Assembly (NCBI RefSeq): GCF_019334315.1 | Contig: NZ_JAHWGL010000042.1 | Span: forward strand, 1 to 37,101 | Origin: Hymenobacter profundi | Lineage (GTDB): Bacteria; Bacteroidota; Bacteroidia; Cytophagales; Hymenobacteraceae | Length of the DNA stretch: 37,101 nt | Direction of reading: 5' to 3' | Shown: piece by piece, positions 25,684 through 33,316 of the stretch | Numbering within the stretch: the stretch's first letter is position 1 | Layout of the letters: each line of letters begins with the position of its first letter | The notes under the pieces: model-generated | The model's database searches: none | What the model saw: the letters and a program-made list of their open reading frames with translations, nothing else | What the model was told of the DNA's origin: nothing | Position numbers and translations under genes: made by a program

Positions 25684-26481
25684 TTGGAACACGGAATCTG
25701 TGCGCTGAGCACTATGCCGGTGCGAGCCGAGCCCAGCGACAAAGCGGAGCTGGTAACGGAACTGGTTTTTGGCGAGTGCTACTCCGTCGTGCTGGTGCAG
25801 GGCGCCTGGCAGCAAATCCGCATCACCGCCGACGACTACGTAGGCTGGATGGACGGCAAACAGCACACGCCCGTTTCGGCTGACTATCTGGCCGCCTGGA
25901 AAGCCCAAGACCACCCCCGCAGCTTGGACTTGGTGCAGATGGTGAGCGACGCCACTACCCGCGTGCCCGTCATCATTGGCTCGCGCCTACCCTTTTTTGA
26001 TGGCATGACGCTGCGCCTGGGCGAGCAGCAGCTCTTCTATAACGGCGCCGCCACCAACCCTCAAAACGGCCACGGCCCCCACGGCGACCTAGACAAGCGC
26101 CTCGCCCTGCTCCTGAAGGTAGGGCAGCTGCACCTGAAAGCGCCCTACGTGTGGGGCGGCAAAAGCCTGTTTGGTATCGATTGCTCGGGACTGATGCAGC
26201 AGCTCTACGGGCTGGTGGGCGTGCAGCTCCCGCGCGATGCGCGCCAGCAGGTAGAGTTGGGCCACACGGTGCATTTCGTAACCCAGGCCCGCCCCGGCGA
26301 CCTGGCCTTTTTCGATAACGCCGAGGGGCGCATCATTCACGTGGGCATGGTGCTGGAAGACCAGCGCATCCTGCACGCCAGCGGCGAGGTTCGCATCGAC
26401 CCTCTGGACCACAACGGCATTTTCCGCCGCGACCGGCAAAAATACTCCCACACCCTGCGCCTCATCCGGCGGGTATTGTAG
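25684..26481 (+). CDS. NlpC/P60 (C40) cell-wall peptidase with SH3-like N-terminus
   Basis: A 265-residue peptidoglycan hydrolase. Residues about 1–60 form a bacterial SH3-like module (ALSTMPVRAEPSDKAELVTELVFGE), then a second module to about 120. The catalytic NlpC/P60 domain covers 140–265 with Cys167 in GIDCSGLMQQLYG, His219 in IIHVGMVLE and His231 in ILHASGEVR. No signal peptide is visible, unusual for a wall enzyme but common for this Bacteroidota family as usually predicted. The start is a TTG at 25684: the reading EHGICALSTMPVRAEPSDKAEL fits the family's N-terminus and no in-frame ATG exists upstream before the repeat; the first internal Met (M11) would cut the first SH3 module. Likely cleaves D-Glu–DAP type stem peptides. 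Confidence 0.9.
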   Translation: MEHGICALSTMPVRAEPSDKAELVTELVFGECYSVVLVQGAWQQIRITADDYVGWMDGKQHTPVSADYLAAWKAQDHPRSLDLVQMVSDATTRVPVIIGSRLPFFDGMTLRLGEQQLFYNGAATNPQNGHGPHGDLDKRLALLLKVGQLHLKAPYVWGGKSLFGIDCSGLMQQLYGLVGVQLPRDARQQVELGHTVHFVTQARPGDLAFFDNAEGRIIHVGMVLEDQRILHASGEVRIDPLDHNGIFRRDRQKYSHTLRLIRRVL

Positions 26482-26520
26482 GTGAGTGGTGAGGTTAAGA
26501 AGTCGGGAATGATAAACTGT

Positions 26521-26633
26521 CTGTCATCCTCTATCTGGCGTCTGCTTGCGAAGGACCTTATGCCAGTTGAACGAGTCGTTGGTACGTCCATCATTCTACC
26601 ATAAAAAGACCTTCCGTTGCGCCCAAAAGGATA
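26521..26633. repeat. Fold-back repeat, family A copy 3 (degenerate)
   Basis: The left part CTGTCATCCTCTATCTGGCG TCTGCTTGCGAAGGACC closely follows the left arm of copy 2. The right arm is eroded (GACCTTCCGTTGCGCCCAAA AGGATA). The loop contains GTTGAACGAGTCGTTGGTAC, the reverse complement of a 20-base stretch in the loop of copy 1, so the loop here is inverted. Confidence 0.75.
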
Positions 26634-26668
26634 GGGGCTTTTTCGTGAACCATTTCAGCACTTCGCTG

Positions 26669-26702
26669 CTTGTTTATACGCTGAGAATCACCTAGCTTTC
26701 GT
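26669..26702 (+). promoter_or_regulatory. Possible Bacteroidota-type promoter of the HNH gene
   Basis: TTG at 26670–26672 and TAGCTTTCG at 26693–26701 have a 20-base gap, resembling the phylum's -33 TTG and -7 TAnnTTTG pattern (one base off at the last element). The gene starts 24 bp downstream. No experimental evidence. Confidence 0.35.
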
Positions 26703-26725
26703 TGGTTAGATTCCTATTATAGCGT

Positions 26726-27220
26726 ATGGATCAGAAAGTGCTTGTCTTGAACGGCGACTACACCGCCATTACCCTGTGTAGCGTGCAAAAAGCCTTCGTG
26801 CTACTCTACCTCGACAAGGCCGAGATGGTAGCCAACTCCGAGCACGGCGCCCTGCGCACCATCAGCCAGTCGTACCCAAAGCCGAGCATCATCCGGTTGC
26901 AGCGCTACGTGCGGGTGCCCTACAAGGGCATCACCCTAAGCCGCCACAACATCATGAAGCGCGACAACTTTGAGTGTCAGTACTGCGGCTCCACCAAAAA
27001 CCTAACCCTCGACCACGTGATGCCCCGCTCACGCGGCGGCACCTCCAACTGGGACAACCTGCTCACGGCCTGCTCGCGCTGCAACCACAGTAAGGGCCAT
27101 CGTACCCCACAGGAGGCCGGTCTGGTCATCAGGCAACAGCCCAAGAAGCCTACCCTCTCAGGTTTCCTCAAGCTCAGTGCCGGCACCATAGACCAGAACT
27201 GGCATGCATATCTCAACTAA
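26726..27220 (+). CDS. HNH endonuclease family protein
   Basis: A 164-residue protein with a complete HNH centre: zinc ligands Cys84 and Cys87 (CQYC), Asp96–His97 in LTLDHVMPRSRGG, Asn111 in WDNLLTAC and Cys116/Cys119 (CSRC), followed by NHSKGHRTP. Residues 1–70 are a conserved N-terminal part (KVLVLNGDYTAITLCSVQKAFVLLYLDKAEMV) typical of the small chromosomal HNH proteins that are widespread in Bacteroidota and Cyanobacteria. These are not linked to a modification enzyme here, so a restriction role is not supported. DNA binding or nicking is likely; the cell role is unknown. It has its own promoter-like sequence and a clear terminator (27223–27248). Confidence 0.93.
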   Translation: MDQKVLVLNGDYTAITLCSVQKAFVLLYLDKAEMVANSEHGALRTISQSYPKPSIIRLQRYVRVPYKGITLSRHNIMKRDNFECQYCGSTKNLTLDHVMPRSRGGTSNWDNLLTACSRCNHSKGHRTPQEAGLVIRQQPKKPTLSGFLKLSAGTIDQNWHAYLN

Positions 27221-27222
27221 AG

Positions 27223-27248
27223 CCGGTAGCGCTGCTACCGGTTTTTTT
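27223..27248 (+). terminator. Rho-independent terminator of the HNH gene
   Basis: An 8-bp stem CCGGTAGC/GCTACCGG (27223–27230, 27234–27241) with a 3-nt loop and seven T residues (27242–27248). Confidence 0.9.
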
Positions 27249-27281
27249 GTGCTCTTTTTTGAAGGGGGAGGTTAAAAAGGC

Positions 27282-27419
27282 CTGTCATCCTGAGCATTCC
27301 GCGCATCAAGCGGCGACGAAGGACCTTCTCACGCGTGAACGAGTCGTTGTTACGTCAATCGTTCACGCGTGAGAAGGTCCTTCGTCGCCGCTTGATGCGC
27401 GGAATGCTCAGAATGACAG
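27282..27419. repeat. Fold-back repeat, family A copy 4
   Basis: Fifty-nine-base arms (27282–27340 and 27361–27419) match at 58 of 59 positions around a 20-nt loop. Compared with copy 1, GGAGC is replaced by a 22-base stretch (ATTCCGCGCATCAAGCGGCG and AC) in both arms in mirrored form. The loop side has GAACGAGTCGTTG, in the orientation of copy 3 and opposite to copies 1 and 2. Confidence 0.92.
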
Positions 27420-27431
27420 TGGCATTTGGAT

Positions 27432-27468
27432 ATAAAAAAGCCTCCCCAAACAACATTGGGGAGGCTTT
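27432..27468 (-). terminator. Terminator of the alpha/beta hydrolase gene
   Basis: A 13-bp stem (27437–27449 with 27456–27468, core AAGCCTCCCCAA) and a run of A on its left side, read as a T tract on the minus strand. It begins 28 bp past the stop codon at 27496. Confidence 0.88.
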
Positions 27469-27495
27469 CCTTATCAATCTTACAGCAAGAGCAGC

Positions 27496-28374
27496 TTAAT
27501 ACTGATCTTGCTCAGCATCGGCACGGTCGAAGTTATCGGAGCCGCTGGCGAAGGTGAGCAGGTCTTGGCTCAGCTTCTCTTTGTCAGTAACGAGCAGGCC
27601 GTGGGGCGCACCGTCGTATACGATTTGGGTGGCGTGCGAGAGGTATTGGTCCAGGCGCTTGGCGCTGTTCTTATACGGTACCGTTTTGTCGTCCTCGCCG
27701 TGGATGGACAGCACGGGCACTTCGATGGTCTGCAAATCCTGGCGGAAGTCGGTTTCGCTGAAAGCGCGGGCGCACTGCTCGGTGGCGTAGGGTGCGCCTT
27801 GCAGGGCCAATGATTGCGACCAATCGAGGGTAGGCTGGCTGACGGGGTTGCTCAGCAGGCCGTCGCCGTAGAACTGTTTGCCGAAGGTCGTCAGGAAGTC
27901 GGGGCGGTCCTTCTTGATGCCGTCCACCATATCGTCGAACGTGGATTTGTCTACGCCATCGGGGTTGTCGTCGGTTTTCAGCAGGTAGGGCGTTACGGAC
28001 GAAACGAACGCCACGCGGGACACGCGCGCGCCCTGGTGGCGGCTCATGTACCGGGCCACTTCGCCACCGCCCATCGAGAAGCCTACCAGCGTTACGTCTT
28101 GCAGGTCCAGGCCTTCGAGCACGGCTTTCAGGTCGTCGGCCAGTGTGTCATAGTCGTAGCCGTTCCAGGGTTTATCGGAGTGGCCGAAGCCGCGGCGGGT
28201 GTAGGCCACTACGCGCACGCCGTTTTTGGGCAGTTCATTCAGCTGATATTCCCAAGACTCGTAGCTTAGCGGCCAGCCGTGGATAAGCACGATGGTCGGG
28301 CCTTGGCCCAAATCAACATAGTGTAAATTAACATCCTGGCCTTTGCTATCTTGACCAACTTTGATAAAGCTCAT
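27496..28374 (-). CDS. Alpha/beta hydrolase, non-haem haloperoxidase-like
   Basis: A 292-residue cytoplasmic alpha/beta hydrolase with oxyanion-region IHGWPLSYESW (31–41), nucleophile Ser100 in GFSMGGGE, Asp228/229 in IHGEDDKTVP and His258 in GAPHGLLV. The YTRRGFGHSDKPWNGYDYDTLADDL stretch is the one found in cofactor-free chloroperoxidase/esterase homologues. Such enzymes hydrolyse esters and can also form peracids; the physiological substrate is not shown. About 12 residues beyond the fold (SDNFDRADAEQDQY) are acidic and variable. It stands alone with its own terminator and is divergent from the DUF3298 lipoprotein gene with 117 bp between (counted from 28492). Confidence 0.93.
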   Translation of the reverse strand: MSFIKVGQDSKGQDVNLHYVDLGQGPTIVLIHGWPLSYESWEYQLNELPKNGVRVVAYTRRGFGHSDKPWNGYDYDTLADDLKAVLEGLDLQDVTLVGFSMGGGEVARYMSRHQGARVSRVAFVSSVTPYLLKTDDNPDGVDKSTFDDMVDGIKKDRPDFLTTFGKQFYGDGLLSNPVSQPTLDWSQSLALQGAPYATEQCARAFSETDFRQDLQTIEVPVLSIHGEDDKTVPYKNSAKRLDQYLSHATQIVYDGAPHGLLVTDKEKLSQDLLTFASGSDNFDRADAEQDQY

Positions 28375-28491
28375 GGTAGGGGGGAGTTTGGTTGTGGAAA
28401 ACTGAAATTGTAGTGACCTATACGGTTCTGCTTTGCATAGAGAAAACAGATGTCAAGATTTTATACAAGTTTATTTTCTTCGCCATTTCCT

Positions 28492-29727
28492 ATGTTTCCA
28501 GCAAAAAACAGTGGCTATTATGCGCTCCTGATCAGTCTGTGTTTGGCAAGCTGTCAGTCTGATACGCCAGCGCAGAACACTGCTACCAATACAGCCACCA
28601 CTACCCCTCCAGAAACTGGTGCTCCTGCAACATCTACTGCGTGGTACCGGCAGTATCGCACCCGCCTACCCGGCGCTACCGACAGCGTAACAGTGCATCT
28701 GCAAAACCTGGGTACCGGCAGTGATGCGTCTTCTATTGGGCGAGTGGTTGGCTTCTACGCTGGTCCTAAAGGGCAGCCTTTTGAGCTGGCCAGCAACCCC
28801 ACCAGCGCCCCCGATAGCCTGCTACTGCGCGAAGCCAGCCATAGCCGCCTAAATGCCGGTGGCTACGGCGCGGTTTGGCGCCTGCGCCGGATGGGCGAAG
28901 CATGGGTAGGCACGCTGGCAGGACAAACCGTGCGCCTCCAGCCACTACCCGTGAGTCAAGGCGTTGCCTTCGACACGCAGGTGTTCCGCGACTCCGTGCG
29001 TGCCCGTCCCCAGCACCCGCAGGATAGCGTATGGGGCCGCATTAGCCTGCACGCACTCCTACCCACCAGCAATCGGCAACCTCTTGCTGGCAACATGCTG
29101 CACCTGCTGCACGGCGACACGGTATTCGCGGGCAGTGCGCCTACCCTACCTGCCATTTGGGAGAACATGCGTCGGCCCTTCTTTAATGATTATCAAGAAG
29201 ATATGAAGGCCATCTTTCAGCAGATGGAGGCGGATACCAGCCGCTCGGGCCACCGCCCGATGGCCATGCTGAACTATACTGATGAGCGCGACACGTACGT
29301 GCTCTGGAATGCGGATAATCTGCTCAGCCTCGGCCTTTTCACTTATTCTTACGCTGGCGGCGCGCACGGCAACTACGGTACCCACGTGCTCAGCTTCGAT
29401 ACTCGCAGTGGCCGCCCGCTACCGTACGACGCCATCTTCCGGCCCGATGCCAAGCCGCGGCTGGAGGCCCTGTTGGCGCGCTATGCCCGCCCTAGCTTGG
29501 GCTTAAAGCCGAATGAGCCGCTACGCAATGCCCTGTTTGAAGAGACGCTACCCGTAACGCGCAACGTGTACCTGACCAGCGGCGGGGCGGTGTTCGTCTA
29601 TCAGCCCTACGAAGTGGCAGCCTATGCCTATGGGGAAGTTCGGGTGTTTGTGCCGTTGCGGGAGCTGCGGCCGTTGTTGCAGCCGGGGTTGCCGTTGGAA
29701 GAGGGTAGGAGTGTAGCCCAAAAGTAG
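28492..29727 (+). CDS. DUF3298-domain lipoprotein
   Basis: A 411-residue lipoprotein from this start: MFPAKNSGYYALLISLCLASC contains a hydrophobic core and a lipobox LASC with Cys21. An upstream in-frame ATG at 28450 would add 14 residues ahead of an already complete signal. A Thr-rich linker (about 25–55) precedes a region of roughly 130 residues with no clear match, then a C-terminal part with the DUF3298/RsiV-like pattern: LGLFTYSYAGGAHGNYGTHV, SFDTRSGRPLPYDAIF, and YLTSGGAVFVYQPYEVAAYAYGE. That domain occurs in lysozyme-binding anti-sigma factors (RsiV) and in many periplasmic proteins, so binding is plausible but not shown. Membrane anchored through the lipid. Its downstream neighbour starts 53 bp later on the same strand. 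Confidence 0.85.
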   Translation: MFPAKNSGYYALLISLCLASCQSDTPAQNTATNTATTTPPETGAPATSTAWYRQYRTRLPGATDSVTVHLQNLGTGSDASSIGRVVGFYAGPKGQPFELASNPTSAPDSLLLREASHSRLNAGGYGAVWRLRRMGEAWVGTLAGQTVRLQPLPVSQGVAFDTQVFRDSVRARPQHPQDSVWGRISLHALLPTSNRQPLAGNMLHLLHGDTVFAGSAPTLPAIWENMRRPFFNDYQEDMKAIFQQMEADTSRSGHRPMAMLNYTDERDTYVLWNADNLLSLGLFTYSYAGGAHGNYGTHVLSFDTRSGRPLPYDAIFRPDAKPRLEALLARYARPSLGLKPNEPLRNALFEETLPVTRNVYLTSGGAVFVYQPYEVAAYAYGEVRVFVPLRELRPLLQPGLPLEEGRSVAQK

Positions 29728-29780
29728 AGAGCTGCGGGTTGTCTGGTTACCAACAACTCTCCATTACTAACTGATAAGCA

Positions 29781-30662
29781 ATGCGTTTCTTCTCCATCAA
29801 TTCGCCGCTGCTGAAGCAGTTTGACCGCTGGGCAACGCCTGCGCTGGTAGTAGTGGCCGTGGCCGTGTTTGTGGGCGAAACCGTGTGGCCGTTGCGGCAG
29901 CGCACTCGCCCGCGCACCGAGCGGTGGCCGCGCAATGTGGGCGTGTCGGTGCCCTCGCTGGCGGGGTTGCGCCTGGGGCTGTTGCCGGCGATGGTAGGTC
30001 TTACGCAAGTGGCGGCCCACCGCCGCTGGGGACTGCACCGTCTGGGCTGGCCGGAGCCAATGCGCGTGCTGGCCGAACTGCTGATTCTGGATTATGTGGC
30101 CTACTCCTGGCACCGCCTGCTGCACGCGCCGCTGCTGTGGCGCTTCCATCGCGTGCACCACACCGACCTGGATATGGACCTGAGCACGGGCTGGCGCTTC
30201 CACGCGGGCGAAATGCTGGCTAGTATTCCTTACCGCGGCGGCGTGCCCATGCTGCTGGGGGTGCGCCCTGGCGTGTTGCTCGCCTACGAGGCAGTGTTCG
30301 AGGCCTGCACGGCCTTTCATCACTCCAATACCCGCCTACCCTTGGCCATAGAGCGCCCCCTGGCTGCCTGGATGATTACGCCGCGGGCGCACGGTATCCA
30401 TCACTCCGTGGTGCACCGCGAAACACAGAGCAACTTCGGGGTAGTACTAAGCCTGTGGGACCGACTCCACCGCACCTTGCGGCTCAACGTGCCGCAGCAA
30501 GAAGTGGAAATTGGTGTGCCCGCCTACCCCGATGCCGCCGCGCAAACCGTGCGTCACCTCTTTACCATGCCCATCGAGCCGCTGCAACCCTGGACCCGAT
30601 ATGACGGCACCGTGCCTGCGCGCGCCCTACCTGCCACGCCTCTTGATGAGCTGGCAGGGTAG
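29781..30662 (+). CDS. Sterol desaturase/fatty acid hydroxylase family protein
   Basis: A 293-residue membrane di-iron enzyme candidate. The eight-His pattern is present: HRLLH (111–115), HRVHH (123–127), His141 in RFHAGE, FHHSN (179–183) and HGIHHSVVH (204–212). Hydrophobic segments lie near 20–35, 55–78, 95–110 and 150–175. The family inserts oxygen or a double bond in lipids such as sterols, carotenoids or fatty acids; the best bacterial guess is a lipid hydroxylase. The N-terminus with VGETVWPLRQRTRPRTERWPRNVG is typical. The gene is 53 bp after the lipoprotein gene and converges with the porin gene with only a 10-bp gap, leaving no room for a separate terminator. Confidence 0.9.
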   Translation: MRFFSINSPLLKQFDRWATPALVVVAVAVFVGETVWPLRQRTRPRTERWPRNVGVSVPSLAGLRLGLLPAMVGLTQVAAHRRWGLHRLGWPEPMRVLAELLILDYVAYSWHRLLHAPLLWRFHRVHHTDLDMDLSTGWRFHAGEMLASIPYRGGVPMLLGVRPGVLLAYEAVFEACTAFHHSNTRLPLAIERPLAAWMITPRAHGIHHSVVHRETQSNFGVVLSLWDRLHRTLRLNVPQQEVEIGVPAYPDAAAQTVRHLFTMPIEPLQPWTRYDGTVPARALPATPLDELAG

Positions 30663-30672
30663 GGAGTACAAC

Positions 30673-31884
30673 CTAAAAGTTTACCTGCGCCTGTAAGCGC
30701 AGCAGGCCGCCGCGCTGGCGGTTGTCGGGCCGCTGAAAATCCTCGAAGCGGCGCGACGAAAGCGTATACATGGTCACCAGTTCGAAGGCGGGGAACGGCT
30801 GCCACTCCACGCCCAGTTCGGCTTCGCGCACGGTATAGCTGCGTGCATCCCGCTCGTGCTTCTTGCCGCCGTCGTAGTACTGCGCCCGCAGGAAGGGGTA
30901 GAATTGCTGCTGCCCATAGTGCAAGCGGTAGTTGAACATAACGTAGCCCCCGTGCAAGCGGCTGGTTTCGATGCTGTCGGTGCGCGGGTTGAACTCGGGG
31001 CCGCGGCCTAGGTTGTACTCGGCCTGCACGCCAAACGGCTGGGGGTAGAGCACGAAGGTGGCGGCCACGCGCTGGTCGGGGTAGCGCAGGTTGGGGCGGT
31101 GCTTCACGCCGCTGGAAAGCTGGTCTCGGTTGACTACATACTCCCCGGTGTAGGCCTGCAAGCCAGGCTCGATGATGTGCTGGCCTACCTCCACTGGGTA
31201 CGTAACGCGGGCAACCACGTGGCGTTGGTTGTTCAGCTCGGGGCGGTTGGCTGTCTGCCCGTTGAAGGCGCCCACGCCTACCAGGCCGTAGTCGCCGGAG
31301 CCTTTCAACCCCTCCTTCACCAGCTTACTAAACAGTTTGCGTACGCCAATGGGCGCCCAATACACGAAAGCACCCAGGTCTCGCTCGTTGGAAAAGGCGC
31401 TGTTTAGGGCATCGTTGCGGTCCAGGGGTAGACGGTTTTGGCTGGACTGCATGTTCTCGAAGCCAAACGGAATCTTGCTCTGCCCCAGCCGCACCCGAAA
31501 CCGGTTGGCTTTGTCTAAGCCTACATCCAGGTAAGCATCGCGCAGCAAGCCGGCATTCAAGGTAGAGCTGCCGCTGAGCGTGCTGGCAAAATCAGGTTGT
31601 ATGTAGAAATACACCCGCTCGTGTATCTGGCCAAAGAAGACAACGCGGACGCGTCGGAGAGAAAAGCCACCGTTGCGGCCCCACGATCTGTCGCACTGCT
31701 CACAGGTCAGGTCGGGGTTGGTTTCCAGCAACCGGTTGTAGCGCGCCTGCACGTAGCCCCGCACCGCTATCGACTGAAACCATTGTTTGGCAGGGGCCTG
31801 CTCTGAAGGAACCGGGATGCTGGTTGTCTGACCATACACTGGCCCAACAGCAAGCAACAAAAGGAGGAGTAACAGTTTCTTCAT
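30673..31884 (-). CDS. Porin of the phosphate-selective porin O/P type
   Basis: A 403-residue outer-membrane beta-barrel protein. The signal peptide MKKLLLLLLLLAVGPVYGQT is obvious; the ATG at 31884 was chosen over one seven codons upstream because it directly starts the signal. The mature protein alternates polar and hydrophobic residues. It contains GGFSLRRVRVVFFGQIHERVYFYIQPDF, split at about 70–97, and RFRVRLGQSKIPFGFENMQSSQ, all typical of porin O/P family members in this phylum. It ends RLQAQVNF, with a C-terminal aromatic residue as expected for barrel insertion. The ion specificity is not certain; the name is by family. Two short inverted repeats lie just upstream of the start codon (31889–31920 and 31933–31952). 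Confidence 0.88.
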   Translation of the reverse strand: MKKLLLLLLLLAVGPVYGQTTSIPVPSEQAPAKQWFQSIAVRGYVQARYNRLLETNPDLTCEQCDRSWGRNGGFSLRRVRVVFFGQIHERVYFYIQPDFASTLSGSSTLNAGLLRDAYLDVGLDKANRFRVRLGQSKIPFGFENMQSSQNRLPLDRNDALNSAFSNERDLGAFVYWAPIGVRKLFSKLVKEGLKGSGDYGLVGVGAFNGQTANRPELNNQRHVVARVTYPVEVGQHIIEPGLQAYTGEYVVNRDQLSSGVKHRPNLRYPDQRVAATFVLYPQPFGVQAEYNLGRGPEFNPRTDSIETSRLHGGYVMFNYRLHYGQQQFYPFLRAQYYDGGKKHERDARSYTVREAELGVEWQPFPAFELVTMYTLSSRRFEDFQRPDNRQRGGLLRLQAQVNF

Positions 31885-31888
31885 GCTA

Positions 31889-31952
31889 AGGTAATGTTGA
31901 CGCAAAGTGCGGCATTACCTATTACTTGATTGTTGCCTTGTTATTAAGGCAA
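31889..31952 (-). promoter_or_regulatory. Two inverted repeats upstream of the porin gene
   Basis: AGGTAATG (31889–31896) and CATTACCT (31913–31920) form one repeat five bases before the start codon. TTGCCTT (31933–31939) and AAGGCAA (31946–31952) form a second. They may be an operator and/or a leader hairpin. No regulator can be named. Confidence 0.4.
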
Positions 31953-32003
31953 TGTTACCAATTGAAAGAATGGAGTAGCTGAATGTCAACGGCTAATAAC
32001 GCA

Positions 32004-32037
32004 CAAGGCCGTCCCTACACTAGTAGAGACGGCCTTG
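32004..32037 (-). terminator. Stem-loop at the 3' end of the 32056 gene
   Basis: Fifteen-base arms (32004–32018 and 32023–32037, core CAAGGCCGTC) with one non-canonical pair, a C–A mismatch on the plus strand but a U–G wobble in minus-strand RNA. This favours use by the minus-strand transcript. A strong T tract is lacking. Confidence 0.6.
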
Positions 32038-32055
32038 CAAGTAGCTGGCGGCGGG

Positions 32056-32757
32056 TTATTCTTCGGCACTATCTGCCGTTGTATCAGGCTGCGTAGTGGC
32101 CTTGTAGGTATCAGCATACTTGAAATCGTCGAGCCAATAGGCTGAGCTGACCACATCAAATACCACCGATGTTTCCTCTTGCTTCGCGGGCGTGAGCTGC
32201 CAAATGATGGCCGGCGCTTCGGGGAAGCTGGTGCCATCTAGCTGCTCGTGAAACAGACGCTTCAGAAGCGTGTTGTCGGGCATGCCCTGGGCCAGCAGGC
32301 GCAGGAGCGGCGCTTCCGGCGCTTCGCCGAAAATGGCCAGTGCCTCTGTATCGGCGGCCGTGAGCTTCACCTGAAACTGTACCGCTTCGGCGCGCGGAAA
32401 CTTGCCGTTGTAGGCAGTGTAGAGCAGTTGCGTGGCCTTGAAGAAGCCTTGGTGTTGGTCTAGTTCCGGATTTTCTTCCCATAGCTTCTCGGTGAGCATC
32501 TGGTGGGCCAGGTTTTCAATCTGGCCTTCCGTGAGCTGATCGGCAAACAAGTGCTCCAGCACCAACTGCGCCGATTCGGCTGGTTCCAGATCGGTGAGAC
32601 CCATTAGGGCCATATCCTTTAGTTCGTTGGGGGCTATTTCGGCTGGGTTGTCGTAGCCAGTTTTTACGAGGAGGGCTTTGTAGTCCTGGGGCTGCCAGGA
32701 GTTGGGTAGCTCAGTGAGGGTATCGAAAGAAAGGCGCTCTACGGTGAACGTGTACAT
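32056..32757 (-). CDS. Conserved-looking hypothetical protein, function unknown
   Basis: A 233-residue, acidic, soluble protein without signal peptide or membrane segment. It is dominated by Leu/Glu/Ala-rich helices (for example LVLEHLFADQLTEGQIENLAHQMLTEKLWEE split around 65–95), contains a beta-rich C-terminal part (VVFDVVSSAYWLDDFKYAD near 198–216), and ends in a Thr/Asp/Glu tail. I recognise no domain. Its codon and base use match its neighbours and it is flanked by a terminator hairpin (32004–32037), so it is probably a real gene. The upstream region to 33317 holds no other intact gene. Confidence 0.75.
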   Translation of the reverse strand: MYTFTVERLSFDTLTELPNSWQPQDYKALLVKTGYDNPAEIAPNELKDMALMGLTDLEPAESAQLVLEHLFADQLTEGQIENLAHQMLTEKLWEENPELDQHQGFFKATQLLYTAYNGKFPRAEAVQFQVKLTAADTEALAIFGEAPEAPLLRLLAQGMPDNTLLKRLFHEQLDGTSFPEAPAIIWQLTPAKQEETSVVFDVVSSAYWLDDFKYADTYKATTQPDTTADSAEE

Positions 32758-32894
32758 GCGAAGGGTAGGAAAGGTGAAGGTCGTGCCAGGTTGAAGGCGA
32801 GGCGTACCGGTGAGCTGTGTACGGCAAGCAGCCCGGATTCGCCGTGCGGCTACCTTGCTTGGTGCATAGAAAGTGGCTTAGGGTGTAAAAACAG

Positions 32895-32925
32895 AACGCC
32901 TACCCCGCGGTAGGGGGTAGGCGTT
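32895..32925. terminator. Terminator-like hairpin (paralogous to 33801–33830)
   Basis: Arms AACGCCTACCCC (32895–32906) and GGGGTAGGCGTT (32914–32925). Flanks on both sides (GTAAAAAC to the left, GATGTCAAAGAAGAAG to the right) resemble those of the 33801–33830 hairpin. Relative to it one base pair is exchanged (T-A for C-G, CCTACCCC versus CCTGCCCC), leaving pairing intact. Confidence 0.75.
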
Positions 32926-33009
32926 GGCATAAGCCGATGTCAAAGAAGAAGTATTTGCTTGTATTGCTACTATTGGCCTTACAATCTGTTTGCGTTGAGG
33001 ATTGAAGGG

Positions 33010-33093
33010 TGTAGAGACGCATACTTGCGTCTCATCGGCTGCAACGTGCGGGCGAAATCATTCAGCGATGAGACGCAAGTATGCGTCTCTACA
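33010..33093. repeat. Fold-back repeat, family B copy 2
   Basis: Perfect 28-base arms at 33010–33037 and 33066–33093 around a 28-nt loop, core TGTAGAGACGCATACTTGCG. It interrupts the remnant of a SHOCT-domain gene, whose reading frame stops within the arm. Confidence 0.92.
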
Positions 33094-33220
33094 TCATTGC
33101 AGCAACCTTGTTAGCTAGCCTCTTGAGCTGCCGCAACTGCTCGGGTAAGGAAGTATTGTAGGTCGCGGAGGAAGTAACAAGCTGTTCCGTAGCGGGCGCC
33201 AGCGCTGAGCGCGAGCGCAT
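33089..33220 (-). pseudogene. Remnant of a PEGA–SHOCT-type gene, truncated by family B repeat
   Basis: The minus-strand frame reads SATYNTSLPEQLRQLKRLAN after MRSRSALAPATEQLVTS. The intact gene at 33857–34351 has APATYNASLPEQLRQLKKLAD after MRPLSSLPVAEQST. The remnant lacks the lipoprotein start, PEGA domain and membrane part, and the end of the SHOCT helix is replaced by VAAMM and a stop in the hairpin arm. No upstream part can be found to 33317. Together with the paired terminators at 32895 and 33801 this marks an old local duplication. Confidence 0.72.
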
Positions 33221-33316
33221 GACTAAAGTGAGTAATAACCTTGCGGGAATGCTCGCGTTGAAGTAATTCCTGTGCCCTACCCCAGGGTGTACACCACCCA
33301 ACTGTCTTTAGAATTC

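Noticed and set aside
26726..27220. A restriction-modification system built on the HNH protein
   Set aside because: No methyltransferase or specificity gene lies near and the protein matches a common solitary chromosomal type.
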